Assembly (NCBI RefSeq): GCF_902460415.1
Contig: NZ_CABPTY010000001.1
Span: 716,275 to 780,274 of the forward strand
DNA: 64,000 bases
DNA from: Campylobacter_A concisus_Y
GTDB taxonomy: Bacteria > Campylobacterota > Campylobacteria > Campylobacterales > Campylobacteraceae
Reading direction: 5' to 3'
This document shows, in pieces, positions 34,014-43,300 of this stretch. The number at the start of each line of letters is the position of its first letter. Position 1 is the stretch's first letter. The notes beneath the pieces were generated by a model that was given only the letters and a program-made list of their open reading frames with translations, had not been told where the DNA came from and did no database searches. Made by a program: the position numbers and the translations under genes.

Positions 34014-35111
34014 ATGGCAAAAGAAAAAGATAGTGACAAAAAGATAGCTATCCCAGAGAGCGAAGCGGACAAGAAAAAGGCGCTTGAGCTTGCTCTAAAG
34101 CAGATCGATAAAGCTTTTGGCAAAGGCACGCTTTTAAGACTTGGCGACAAAGAGGTTGAGGCTATCGAGTCGATACCGACTGGCTCGCTAGGGCTTGATC
34201 TGGCTCTTGGCATAGGCGGCGTTCCAAAAGGCAGAATCATCGAGATCTACGGACCAGAGAGCTCTGGTAAGACTACGCTCACACTTCACATCATAGCTGA
34301 AGCGCAAAAAGCTGGTGGAATTTGTGCATTTGTCGATGCCGAGCACGCACTAGACGTAAAATACGCCTCAAATTTAGGTGTAAATACCGACAACCTTTAC
34401 GTCTCTCAGCCAGACTTTGGCGAGCAGGCACTTGAGATCGTTGAGACACTTGCAAGAAGCGGAGCGATCGATCTTATCGTAGTTGATAGCGTCGCAGCTC
34501 TTACTCCAAAGAGCGAGATAGATGGTGATATGGGCGATCAGCACGTGGGCCTTCAGGCAAGGCTTATGAGCCAAGCACTTAGAAAGCTAACTGGAATTTT
34601 AAGCAAGATGAAGACAACTGTCATCTTCATCAACCAAATTCGTATGAAGATCGGTATGATGGGATATGGCACGCCAGAGACCACAACTGGCGGTAATGCG
34701 CTTAAATTTTACTCATCAGTAAGGATCGATGTAAGAAAGATAGCCACGCTTAAACAAAACGACGAGCCTATCGGCAACCGCACAAAAGCAAAAGTCGTTA
34801 AAAACAAGGTCGCGCCTCCATTTAAAGTGGCTGAATTTGACATCATGTTTGGCGAAGGTGTGAGCAAAGAGGGCGAGATCATCGACTATGGCGTAAAGCT
34901 CGACATCATCGACAAATCAGGCGCGTGGTTTAGCTACAAGGCCGAAAAACTGGGTCAAGGTAGAGAAAACGCCAAAGCTTACCTAAAAGAGCATCCAGAA
35001 ATTTCTGATGAGATAGTAGCGGCGATAAAAGGCTCAATGGGGATCGATCACCTAATAAGCAGCGGCGCAAAAGACGAAGACGACGACACAAACGAAGCAG
35101 GAGATGAATAA
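34014..35111 (+). CDS. recA: Recombinase RecA
   Basis: A 365-residue recombinase. Walker A GPESSGKTTL near residue 78, VDAEHALD, Walker B LIVVDSVAALTPK, DNA-binding loops GLQARLMSQALRKL and FINQIRMKIGMMGYGTPETTTGGNALKFY. It has a slightly long lysine-rich N-terminus and an acidic C-terminal tail (DEDDDTNEAGDE). It overlaps eno by one base (TAATGG). Confidence 0.98.
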   Translation: MAKEKDSDKKIAIPESEADKKKALELALKQIDKAFGKGTLLRLGDKEVEAIESIPTGSLGLDLALGIGGVPKGRIIEIYGPESSGKTTLTLHIIAEAQKAGGICAFVDAEHALDVKYASNLGVNTDNLYVSQPDFGEQALEIVETLARSGAIDLIVVDSVAALTPKSEIDGDMGDQHVGLQARLMSQALRKLTGILSKMKTTVIFINQIRMKIGMMGYGTPETTTGGNALKFYSSVRIDVRKIATLKQNDEPIGNRTKAKVVKNKVAPPFKVAEFDIMFGEGVSKEGEIIDYGVKLDIIDKSGAWFSYKAEKLGQGRENAKAYLKEHPEISDEIVAAIKGSMGIDHLISSGAKDEDDDTNEAGDE

Positions 35112-36361
35112 TGGTATTTATTGAAGATGTAGAAGCTCACGAGGTTTTAGACAGCAGAGGCAACCCAACAGTTCGTGCGACAGTTAGACTAAGCGACGGA
35201 ACTGAGGCAAGCGCGATCGTACCAAGCGGCGCAAGCACTGGCAAGCGCGAGGCGCTCGAGCTTCGTGACAAAGACGAGAGATACGCTGGCAAAGGCGTTT
35301 TAAAGGCTGTTTCAAATGTAAATGAAAAGATCGCAGAAGCAGTGATAGGACTTGATGCTTACAACCAAAAGGCAGTCGATGCGGAGATGCTTGAGCTTGA
35401 CGGCACGCACAACTACTCAAATTTAGGCGCAAACGCAGTTCTTGGCGTATCTATGGCAGTAGCTCGCGCAGCTGCAAAGAGCCTAAATATCCCGCTCTAC
35501 CGCTACCTTGGCGGTGCAAACGCTAGTATCTTGCCTGTGCCGATGTTTAACATCATAAATGGCGGCGCACACGCAAATAATAGCGTTGATTTTCAAGAAT
35601 TTATGATCATGCCATTTGGCTTTAGCACATTTAGCGAGGCGCTAAGAGCTGCAACTGAAATTTATCACAAGCTAAAATCTATCCTAAACGCAGCTGGCCA
35701 CAGCACGGCTGTCGGCGACGAGGGCGGTTTTGCTCCAAATTTAAAAGACAACGAAGAGCCACTAAAGCTTATCTCTCAGGCTGTAAAAGAGGCTGGATAT
35801 GAGCTAGGCAGCCAGATAAAACTAGCGCTTGACGTCGCTTCAAGCGAGCTTTACAAAGACGGCAAATACGAGCTTGAGGGCAAGAAATTTAGCAGTGACG
35901 AGCTCATTAGCTACTACGAAAAACTTTGCGAAAAATATCCGATATTCTCTATCGAAGATGGTCTTAGCGAGGACGACTGGAGCGGTTGGGCTGAGCTTAC
36001 AAAAAGGCTTGGCAGCAAGGTGCAGCTAGTTGGCGACGATCTTTTTGTTACAAATGAGAAAATTTTACGCGAAGGCATCGAGAAAAAGATCGCAAATGCA
36101 ATCTTAATTAAGCCAAATCAAATAGGCTCAGTCACACAAACCATGCAAACTGTCCGCCTTGCTCAAAGAAACGGATATCGCTGCATAATGAGCCATAGAA
36201 GCGGCGAGAGCGAAGATGCATTCATCGCTGACTTTGCAGTCGCACTAAACACTGGCGAGATAAAGACAGGTGCTACTTCAAGAAGCGAGCGCAACGCAAA
36301 ATACAACCGTTTGCTTGAGATCGAGCTTGAGGCGGGCGAGTTTTTGGGGGATAATATTTGA
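35111..36361 (+). CDS. eno: Enolase
   Basis: A 416-residue enolase, 2-phosphoglycerate to phosphoenolpyruvate. VLDSRGNPTV, SGASTGKREALELRD, GGAHANNSVDFQEFMI, SIEDGLSEDDW, the catalytic lysine in ILIKPNQIGS, and SHRSGESED are all present. PEP produced here also feeds LegI. It is translationally coupled to recA and to the next gene. Confidence 0.97.
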   Translation: MVFIEDVEAHEVLDSRGNPTVRATVRLSDGTEASAIVPSGASTGKREALELRDKDERYAGKGVLKAVSNVNEKIAEAVIGLDAYNQKAVDAEMLELDGTHNYSNLGANAVLGVSMAVARAAAKSLNIPLYRYLGGANASILPVPMFNIINGGAHANNSVDFQEFMIMPFGFSTFSEALRAATEIYHKLKSILNAAGHSTAVGDEGGFAPNLKDNEEPLKLISQAVKEAGYELGSQIKLALDVASSELYKDGKYELEGKKFSSDELISYYEKLCEKYPIFSIEDGLSEDDWSGWAELTKRLGSKVQLVGDDLFVTNEKILREGIEKKIANAILIKPNQIGSVTQTMQTVRLAQRNGYRCIMSHRSGESEDAFIADFAVALNTGEIKTGATSRSERNAKYNRLLEIELEAGEFLGDNI

Positions 36362-36648
36362 GCGAAATTTTAGACGAATATGGCAACACCGATGGCATAT
36401 TTCATAAAATTTTAAAATACATTAGACCGACATTACGCTACGTCATAGCCACCATTTGTGTGGCTATGTTTGCTTTTTATGTAGGCAATATGATGTTTGG
36501 CAAACGCTCACTTGATGTTATGTTAAGCCTTCAGAGCAAAAAAGAGAGGCTTAGCGAAGACGTGGAAATTTTAAAAAAAATGAACGCGCGTCTGCAAAAA
36601 GATTATTTTGAATTACAAGGCCTTGAGCCAGACTTTAATAAAAAGTAG
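36358..36648 (+). CDS. FtsB/DivIC-like cell division protein
   Basis: 96 residues: a short cytoplasmic N-terminus, one membrane helix (about 24-44, VIATICVAMFAFYVGNMMF) and a coiled coil (about 50-85, LSLQSKKERLSEDVEILKKM). This is the septum formation initiator layout. It starts at TTG 36358 overlapping the eno stop. In related genomes this gene lies in the same place between eno and the AMIN protein. Confidence 0.75.
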   Translation: MSEILDEYGNTDGIFHKILKYIRPTLRYVIATICVAMFAFYVGNMMFGKRSLDVMLSLQSKKERLSEDVEILKKMNARLQKDYFELQGLEPDFNKK

Positions 36649-36653
36649 GAATG

Positions 36654-37514
36654 ATGAAAAAATTTTGGTTAGTTTTATCTATATTTGCAGCAAGCGTCTT
36701 TGCTAGAGAGAACCCATTTATGCCTATTAGCGAGCTAAATACAAGCGTTATGACAACAAATATCATAGAAAAATTTGATAGCTTTGATTCTCTTTCGTTT
36801 AAATTTCCAAGCGATGCGGCACTTTTACTAGATGTCACCATAAGATATAGAGCAAATGACGGTACTATAAAGGAAAAAAGGCTAGCTGATATAAATAAAA
36901 CTATCGATTACAGCGATGAATTTGCTTTAAATAAGGTAAAAAATCCAGAACCAATCGTGGCAAAAAAGCTAGATGTTTCGGTCACAATGGCAAATATGCC
37001 TAGCCAAAAAGTAAGCACTCCTGTGATAATAGAAAAAAATGAAACTAAAATTTCAAATAAAGATAGAAATAAAACCTCAGATATGCCAACTCCAAGTGTT
37101 GTAGTGATCGATCTTAGCACAGACAAAACAAAAGAAACTACCACAAAGCCTGAACAAAAGGTGGTCGAGATAAAGATTGAGCCTAGTACAAAACCAGTTG
37201 ATAATGTAAAAAACGGAAAGGATGTTAAATTTCTAGGTTTTATAAGCTTTCTAGCCAATAACAAAGAGCTAAAAATCGCTACAAAAGCTAAAAATTTAAA
37301 GCATTTTGCTTATGAGAAAAATAAGATCGTTCTTGACTTTGCAAGACCGCCAAGAAGCTTTAAAACTAAGAGCTTAAAACTTGAAAATGAATATTTTAAA
37401 AATGTGATCATAGGTTGGCATGATAGATATTTTAGAGTGGTTTTAGAGCTTGATAAGATGCATAAATATAAGCTTGAAGCCGTTGAAAATGGATATTTGC
37501 TTAAGCTTTTATAG
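36654..37514 (+). CDS. AMIN-domain periplasmic glycoprotein (CgpA-like)
   Basis: 286 residues with a signal peptide (about 1-17, SIFAASVFA). The C-terminus (about 190-286) is an AMIN-like beta domain (KIVLDFARPPRSF, NVIIGWHDRYFRVVLELD). The middle is Thr/Lys/Pro-rich and likely extended. Four bacterial N-glycosylation sequons D/E-x-N-x-S/T are visible: ELNTS, DINKT, EKNET and DRNKT, with asparagines at about 29, 81, 129 and 139. The C. jejuni gene in the same position encodes the N-glycoprotein CgpA. ATG 36651 is directly against AGGA, so the second ATG is preferred. Confidence 0.8.
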   Translation: MKKFWLVLSIFAASVFARENPFMPISELNTSVMTTNIIEKFDSFDSLSFKFPSDAALLLDVTIRYRANDGTIKEKRLADINKTIDYSDEFALNKVKNPEPIVAKKLDVSVTMANMPSQKVSTPVIIEKNETKISNKDRNKTSDMPTPSVVVIDLSTDKTKETTTKPEQKVVEIKIEPSTKPVDNVKNGKDVKFLGFISFLANNKELKIATKAKNLKHFAYEKNKIVLDFARPPRSFKTKSLKLENEYFKNVIIGWHDRYFRVVLELDKMHKYKLEAVENGYLLKLL

Positions 37515-37552
37515 TTTAATTTTAAAAAGAGTAGATTTTATAAAATTTCAAA

Positions 37553-37558
37553 TATAAT
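37553..37558 (+). promoter_or_regulatory. -10 box of xerH
   Basis: AAATATAATAC: a TATAAT hexamer 32 bases before the TTG start, followed by AAGG. Confidence 0.5.
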
Positions 37559-37590
37559 ACTTTTCAAAATAAAAATTTAAGGTTATTGAT

Positions 37591-38646
37591 TTGAAATACC
37601 CGCTTGATTGTAAAGATAATTTTGAAAACTCATTTATATTTTGGCTTACTCGCTACGTCAAATTTAAACTTAGCTCACTTTCAAATAAAGAGCTGCGAGA
37701 TCCAAAGGCGCTTGCAAGTGTGAATTACGCTCTAAGCCGCGAAGTAAAGAACATTGACCAGCTTGATGGCTTGGTAAAAAGCGCGAGAAATGCAGGGCTT
37801 ACTGGCATAAATACCTACTTTAATCCACTTAAAAAAATATATGAAACGATGAAATTTTACGAGCTTAGCAGCCTAAAGCAGATCGATGAAGAGCTGTTAA
37901 GCGAAATACTAGCTAGCACGACTGGCGGACTAAGCGATGCTAGTAAGAAAAATTACCGCATCTCAGTGATAAATTTCTTTGCATTTTTAGACAAACAAAA
38001 TGAAGAGGATGGCAAGGCTCATGTTTTTGATATAAATTTAAAAAACTGGGGCGGAGTGAGTGGCAACAAAGGGCAAAAGTTACCTGAGTTTATGGGCGAA
38101 GATGAGGTCAAAAAATTTCTTGATGCGATCGAGGAGAGTGATTTTAAGCAAAACTCAAATCGCAATAAGCTCATAATAAAAACGATAATTTTTACTGGCA
38201 TTCGTGTGAGCGAGGCTCTAAATTTAAAGCGAAAAGACATCACTGAAGATGGCGATCTTTTTATCATTAGGATCCGGGGCAAAGGCAACAAATACCGCAT
38301 CGTTATGATAAAACGACACTTAATAGAAGCTCATCTAAACGCGATTGCAATAAACTACATCAACAAAGAGGGCTATCTTTTCATCAATAAAAAAGGCACC
38401 AGACTGACGCAAGCCTATGTAAGTCGCATAGTGGAGCAGATCCTTTTTAAAGCCGGTATCAGAAAAGAGAAAAATGGTGCTCACATGCTACGCCACACCT
38501 TTGCAACGATGCTTTACAAGAAGCAAAAAGACCTTGTTTTGGTGCAAGAAGCTCTTGGGCATGCAAGCTTAAATACCTCAAGAATTTACACTCACTTTGA
38601 TAGCGACAAGCTAAAACTTGCCGCAAAGGTAGCTGAAGATTTTTAG
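37591..38646 (+). CDS. xerH: Tyrosine recombinase XerH
   Basis: A 351-residue tyrosine recombinase, the single-protein Xer system of epsilonproteobacteria that resolves chromosome dimers at difH. N-terminal SAM-like core-binding domain (about 60-165), catalytic domain about 175-345 with Arg in TGIRVSEALNL, Lys in RGKGNKYR, HMLRHTFAT, GHASLNTS and nucleophile Tyr333 in RIYTHF. It starts at TTG 37591 behind AAGG. Integrases of mobile elements are the alternative, but length, context and lack of an island favour XerH. I could not identify a difH site with confidence. Confidence 0.87.
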   Translation: MKYPLDCKDNFENSFIFWLTRYVKFKLSSLSNKELRDPKALASVNYALSREVKNIDQLDGLVKSARNAGLTGINTYFNPLKKIYETMKFYELSSLKQIDEELLSEILASTTGGLSDASKKNYRISVINFFAFLDKQNEEDGKAHVFDINLKNWGGVSGNKGQKLPEFMGEDEVKKFLDAIEESDFKQNSNRNKLIIKTIIFTGIRVSEALNLKRKDITEDGDLFIIRIRGKGNKYRIVMIKRHLIEAHLNAIAINYINKEGYLFINKKGTRLTQAYVSRIVEQILFKAGIRKEKNGAHMLRHTFATMLYKKQKDLVLVQEALGHASLNTSRIYTHFDSDKLKLAAKVAEDF

Positions 38647-38971
38647 CGGGAGAGTAGATTTCACTTCTTGTGCCAAAAGCCATAATAAATAAAAAGCTTT
38701 ATGAGAAAACTTATACGTGATTTATAAATTAGATAAGTCCACCTAGTAGTAAGATTTATTGGGATTTAAAAACGTCTTTCATATAAATACAATGAAAAAA
38801 TGATGGCAAAATTTAAGAATAAATAGTAACTAAGAAATAAAAATTTAAAGCTCTAGTTGATATTTGAGATTAATAAAACTCTTTAAATTTATATCCCAAA
38901 CCAACAATAGCCATTTTTATAAATTAATCATCAGATTTAAGGGCTAGTAAAAGTTTACCAGCCGATAACCA
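38647..38971. other. Intergenic stretch between xerH and glycerate kinase
   Basis: About 325 A/T-rich bases with no supported gene. An imperfect hairpin near 38942-38963 (GGCTAGTAAA / TTTACCAGCC) lies about ten bases past the glycerate kinase stop and may end that transcript. A 14-codon minus-strand frame with a GLGYKF ending near 38870-38915 was not accepted as a gene. Such a region next to xerH is a reasonable place to look for a dif site. Confidence 0.4.
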
Positions 38972-40105
38972 TCAAAGTTTATTTGCTACTTTAAAGAGTC
39001 TTACAGCTTGCTCCGCTGTCATCTTTAAATTTCTAATCGCGACATCTTTTCTCATCGCTTCTTCAAGACTCACTGGCTCATTTAATATACAAAAATAGGC
39101 ATCAATCCCATTTTTGTGGCAATCTTTGGCACATTTTTGCACGCTTCCAGCAAATGCGATCACTGGCTTATGATATTTTTTGGCTAGTTTTGCAACCCCA
39201 GTTGGTGTCTTGCCCATTGAGCTTTGAAAGTCCATACGGCCTTCACCAGTGATGACTAGATCAGCCTTTTTGATCTCATCTTCAAGTGCAATAGTCTGCG
39301 TAATGATCTCAATACCTGGGCGAAGTTTCGCTCCTAAAAATGCCACGAATGCAAAGCCAAGTCCGCCAGCGGCACCAGCACCTTTTTGTGTGTGAAATTT
39401 GCTATTAGTCTTTTCCTTTACAAGAGTTGCAAAGTGTTTTAGCCCATCATCAAGCTCTTTTACCATGCGGCCATTTGCACCCTTTTGAGGAGCATAAACA
39501 TGGGCTGCTCCATTCATGCCATAAAGAGGATTGTCTACATCGCAGGCGATTAAAAACTCGCAATCCTTTAGCTCTTTTAGTGCCTCTTCATCTGTAAACT
39601 CATAAATTTTGGCTAAATTTTCGCCTTTTCCTTCAAGTAAAGCACCATCTTTATCATAAAATTTAAAGCCAAGTGCGCTAAGCATGCCTGTACCAGCGTC
39701 ATTTGTCGCACTTCCACCGATGCCAATGATAAATTTTCTGGCACCTTTAGCAATGGCATCTTTTATCATCTGACCAAAGCCAAATGTGCTAGTTTTTAGT
39801 GGATTTCTCTCATCTGGATTTATGAGTGTAAGGCCAGAAGCACTTGACATTTCAAGTATAGCAAGGTCATCTTTTAGTGCATATCTAGCTAAAATTTCAA
39901 TTCCAAGTGGATTTTTAACTATCGTATCTATAAATTTCGCACCGAGTGCATCAGCCATCGCCTCTACACTACCCTCGCCACCATCTGCGATAGGCTTGAC
40001 AACGACCTCACAGCCAATCTCTTCTAGTCCTTCTTTTACAGCAAGGCCCGCTTCAAGCGAGCTAAGCGAGCCTTTTAATGAATCAATCGCAACTAAAATT
40101 CTCAT
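38972..40105 (-). CDS. garK: Glycerate kinase (GarK/GlxK family)
   Basis: A 377-residue glycerate 2-kinase: VAIDSLKGSLSSLEAG, PIADGGEGSVEAM, GIGGSATNDAGTGML near residue 127, GAAGGLGFAF, VITGEGRMDFQS. It phosphorylates glycerate to 2-phosphoglycerate, the enolase substrate. It overlaps the permease gene upstream by four bases, so import and phosphorylation are probably coupled. Confidence 0.92.
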   Translation of the reverse strand: MRILVAIDSLKGSLSSLEAGLAVKEGLEEIGCEVVVKPIADGGEGSVEAMADALGAKFIDTIVKNPLGIEILARYALKDDLAILEMSSASGLTLINPDERNPLKTSTFGFGQMIKDAIAKGARKFIIGIGGSATNDAGTGMLSALGFKFYDKDGALLEGKGENLAKIYEFTDEEALKELKDCEFLIACDVDNPLYGMNGAAHVYAPQKGANGRMVKELDDGLKHFATLVKEKTNSKFHTQKGAGAAGGLGFAFVAFLGAKLRPGIEIITQTIALEDEIKKADLVITGEGRMDFQSSMGKTPTGVAKLAKKYHKPVIAFAGSVQKCAKDCHKNGIDAYFCILNEPVSLEEAMRKDVAIRNLKMTAEQAVRLFKVANKL

Positions 40106-41496
40106 AAAAGCACCAAAGATAAGATATAAACGCTAATTATACCAACGATGCCCATTATAAATGTCATAGCTGTTTGTGTGCGATATCCTTGTTCTGCGCT
40201 CATCTTGCTAAAATTTGTCACAACCCAGAAGTAGCTGTCATTTGCGTGAGATACACACATCGCACCAGATGCTATCGCCATGACACAAAGTGTAGCCGAA
40301 AGCTCAGTCGTAAAGCCAAGTGTGTGTATGAGCGAGTTGTCGGCACTAAATGCGCCCATGATAGACGCTGTCGTGATGATAGCCACGGTCGAGCTTCCTT
40401 GAGCGGTTTTTAGTACGGCTGAGATGATGAATGGGAAGAAAATTCCTATCGCTTTTATGGCGGTTGCGTTTTCTTTTATGAAATTTACAAAGCCAGCCTC
40501 AGTGATGACATTACCCAAAACACCGCCAGCTGCTGTGATAAAGAGTATCGGTCCAGCGATCTTTAAAGATTCGTTCGTGATGTGGTCAAATTCTCTTATC
40601 TTTCTGGCTTCTACTAATAAAAACACGCAAAAGATTACGCCGATTGCAAGAGCAATGATAGGGTTTCCTAAAAATAAAAGTATCTTTGGCAAGAGAGCCG
40701 TTTTATCAAACATGCCTTGTTTTGCTAAAACATCGACAATAGAGCCGATCGCCATAAAAATGATAGGCATGATGATAGGAGCAAGGCTCAAAAATCCACT
40801 AGGTAGCGTGCCAAATTTCTTTAAAAGCTCTTCGTAGGTAGCTGTGATGGTAGCGTCAGCATCTTTGTCGCTGATAGTCACACTTTTGCCAACACTCTTT
40901 GAAAAGAAATAAACAGCTATCAACACAGGCACTGAAACGACTGTTCCCATGATGATAACAAGGAGTAAATTTCCGCCAAGACCAAGTGTTCCTGCAGCTG
41001 CTATTGGGCCAGGAGTTGGCGGGATGAAGACGTGAGATGCGTATAGGCCGCCACTAAGTGCTACTGACATCGCGACTGGGCTTGCTGAAATTTTCTTATA
41101 AAGCGCCTCGCGAATAGAGTTTAAAACGACAAATCCACTATCGCAAAATACCGGAATGCCGACAACCCAGCCCATGATGAGCATAGCAAGCTCTGGACGC
41201 TTTTGTCCGACTAGCTTAACAACCATATCAGCTAGCTTTAAAGCAGCTCCCGTTTTTTCAAGCACGGTACCGATGATCGTTCCAAAGATAATAACGATAC
41301 CGATACTCTTAAATGTGCCACTAAATCCAACGCCTATCATAGCTGGGATCTTGGATAGATCGATACCCGCGACGATCGCAAGAACCAAAGATATACTCAT
41401 AAGTGCCAAAAATGGATGCACTTTTAGCTTAGAGATCATAACGATCATAAGTATGATGGCTACAATAAAACAGACAATTAGTGAGATTCCGCTCAT
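40102..41496 (-). CDS. GntP-family permease (gluconate/glycerate type)
   Basis: A 464-residue transporter with about 12-14 hydrophobic segments. GntP features include GFSGTFKSIGIVIIFGTIIGTVLEKTGAA, FCDSGFVVL, PPTPGPIAAAGTLG and SHANDSYFWVV. E. coli relatives take gluconate or related sugar acids; the adjoining glycerate kinase suggests glycerate here. A clear AGGAG precedes the ATG. Confidence 0.87.
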   Translation of the reverse strand: MSGISLIVCFIVAIILMIVMISKLKVHPFLALMSISLVLAIVAGIDLSKIPAMIGVGFSGTFKSIGIVIIFGTIIGTVLEKTGAALKLADMVVKLVGQKRPELAMLIMGWVVGIPVFCDSGFVVLNSIREALYKKISASPVAMSVALSGGLYASHVFIPPTPGPIAAAGTLGLGGNLLLVIIMGTVVSVPVLIAVYFFSKSVGKSVTISDKDADATITATYEELLKKFGTLPSGFLSLAPIIMPIIFMAIGSIVDVLAKQGMFDKTALLPKILLFLGNPIIALAIGVIFCVFLLVEARKIREFDHITNESLKIAGPILFITAAGGVLGNVITEAGFVNFIKENATAIKAIGIFFPFIISAVLKTAQGSSTVAIITTASIMGAFSADNSLIHTLGFTTELSATLCVMAIASGAMCVSHANDSYFWVVTNFSKMSAEQGYRTQTAMTFIMGIVGIISVYILSLVLL

Positions 41497-41662
41497 AAAA
41501 ACTCCTTTGATCTGAGATTTTGCTTAAGATTTTAGCAAAATTTGCTTGTATTTTTTCTAATATTTTTAAGTTTTTTGATTAATTAAAATTTTTTGATATA
41601 TTTGAGTAAATTTATGACTATTTGCCTAAATTTAGCCATTTTATAAGCTTAAAATTTTTAGC

Positions 41663-42628
41663 TTATTTTAAAATAACAAAACCAAGACCAAATTTATCAG
41701 TATGCCTATTATAATCAATCAAACTCTCACCATATCCCGTAAAATACTGCAAATAGCCATAAACGCCAGTTGAAAATATCGGAAACATATATGAAATTTC
41801 AGCGGCACCTTTATTTGTCTTATCAAAATGTAAGTTATTTCTTAGCATCAGGCTAAAAATGTGATCATTAAGGTTGTAACTAAGCCTTACATCGCCATGC
41901 CCGATGTATTTTAATATATCTTTATTATCGCCCTTATTGCCCACTACCATCCAAGCTCTTGGCGAAATACTAAGCTTGCCAAAAACAAAATCACTTTGCA
42001 CATAAGCTCTATTCCAGCTTCTTGAATTGCTACCATCTCGTCCGTTTGACTCATGCAAAAGTCCAAATTTTAGGTTTTTTACACCTATTTGCTCCAAATA
42101 TTTTGGAGAGGCAAAATTTAGAAAAATTTCTGGCTGATAGTTCGTCTCACGAAATGGCGCAGATGTCCTTGCTATCTGCCACCAAGATGTCTGCGTGTAG
42201 GCTGCCACAAGGCTCTCTCTAAATCCAAACAGGTCATAAAATAACGGCTTTGCAAGGCTTATTTGAAACTTAGTTTCAACGCTTTTTCGCTCATCGTTTG
42301 GCACATTTTTGGCATAAGTTACTGGTAAAAGGTAGTTAAATTTATAAAGCTCAATACCAAGTGCATTTTGTAAATTTTTACTACTTTTATCTTCTCTTAA
42401 AAGATCAGCTTGCTTTAGCTTTGCCTCTCTTGGTGCTGGCTCGCTCTCTTGCACATTTTGTATCACGTTTTGCTCGTTTAAAGAGCTTTTGGCTAGCTCT
42501 TTATAAATTTGCATCGCAGCCTTTATGTCGCCACTTTGCTCCAGCTCTTGTGCTCTTTTAAAATCATCTAACCCACTTGCCATCAAAAAACTAAGGCCAA
42601 GGCTTAAAAATAATAAAATTTTACTCAT
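41663..42628 (-). CDS. pldA: Outer membrane phospholipase A (PldA)
   Basis: About 321 residues; signal peptide 1-18 (LGLSFLMASG). An extension at 25-75 is helical and charged (TPR-like FKRAQELEQSGDIKAAMQIYKELA). The barrel with the active-site block LLHESNGRDGSNSRSWNRAY (His and Ser) is typical of OMPLA, and FGLGFVILK gives the barrel end. The start overlaps the mobA stop. An N-terminal extension of this kind is common in Campylobacter PldA. Confidence 0.9.
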   Translation of the reverse strand: MSKILLFLSLGLSFLMASGLDDFKRAQELEQSGDIKAAMQIYKELAKSSLNEQNVIQNVQESEPAPREAKLKQADLLREDKSSKNLQNALGIELYKFNYLLPVTYAKNVPNDERKSVETKFQISLAKPLFYDLFGFRESLVAAYTQTSWWQIARTSAPFRETNYQPEIFLNFASPKYLEQIGVKNLKFGLLHESNGRDGSNSRSWNRAYVQSDFVFGKLSISPRAWMVVGNKGDNKDILKYIGHGDVRLSYNLNDHIFSLMLRNNLHFDKTNKGAAEISYMFPIFSTGVYGYLQYFTGYGESLIDYNRHTDKFGLGFVILK

Positions 42629-43196
42629 CATTTATCTTCTTTTCTTGGATTTTCTTTGCCATTTCGTATTCGTCAGGGAAATTTACGTTAAAAAACTGCT
42701 CACTATCTTTAAAATTTACGACTTTGCTTTTACAGCTTTTCCTCAAAAGTCCGATTTTATGCTCATTTTTTAAATAAAACTCATGAGCTAAAGTGGCAAG
42801 CCTTGGGCTAAAAAAACCACAAAGCGAGTGAATGTGCTCATTATCACTAGCCACAACCATGTCAAATTCATCTTTAAATTTAGCAAGCTCCTCTAAGCTT
42901 TTAAGATCAAAAAATGGCATATCGGCTGGTATCACAAAAACACTATGATCAAAATTTTTAAGAATGGAGTAAAGTGCGAGCATTGGCGAATAGTTATTGC
43001 TATTTTCATCTTTTATAAGCTTTAGTGGCGGGCTAAATTTCTCAAATTTTGAGCTCACATAAACTTCGTCAAAAACTTTGCTAAATTTCGCAACCTCATA
43101 ATGAGTAAGCGTCTTAAAACCACCAAATGGCAAAAGTGTCTTATCTTGCCCCATACGCGAGCTTTTGCCACCTGCTAAAATCACGCAAGTTTGCAT
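42621..43196 (-). CDS. mobA: Molybdenum cofactor guanylyltransferase MobA
   Basis: A 191-residue nucleotidyltransferase: VILAGGKSSRMGQDKTLLPF at the N-terminus, FVIPADMPFF for the metal-binding region, LCGFFSP. It attaches GMP to molybdopterin to make the bis-MGD cofactor used by formate dehydrogenase, nitrate reductase and others. It overlaps pldA downstream, a pairing without obvious functional link. Confidence 0.9.
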   Translation of the reverse strand: MQTCVILAGGKSSRMGQDKTLLPFGGFKTLTHYEVAKFSKVFDEVYVSSKFEKFSPPLKLIKDENSNNYSPMLALYSILKNFDHSVFVIPADMPFFDLKSLEELAKFKDEFDMVVASDNEHIHSLCGFFSPRLATLAHEFYLKNEHKIGLLRKSCKSKVVNFKDSEQFFNVNFPDEYEMAKKIQEKKINDE

Positions 43197-43300
43197 CTTT
43201 TCCCTTAAGAAAGTTATGAGGCTAAATTTAGCTAAAAGCGGCTTTGATCTACCAAAAATATGTGATAAAACTTATTTTTGTTTATGCTACTTGTGAAATT

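Noticed and set aside
37511..37590. Possible difH site upstream of xerH
   Set aside because: A/T-rich half-site-like words are present, but I could not match a difH consensus with confidence.
38850..38930. Minus-strand 14-codon frame ending in a GLGYKF motif, resembling the end of an outer-membrane barrel protein
   Set aside because: An in-frame stop lies directly upstream and there is no supporting coding sequence nearby; it may be chance or a very old remnant.
40424..40837. Open frame of 137 codons opposite the GntP permease
   Set aside because: It is the mirror of a well supported transporter gene and has no ribosome site or family features.
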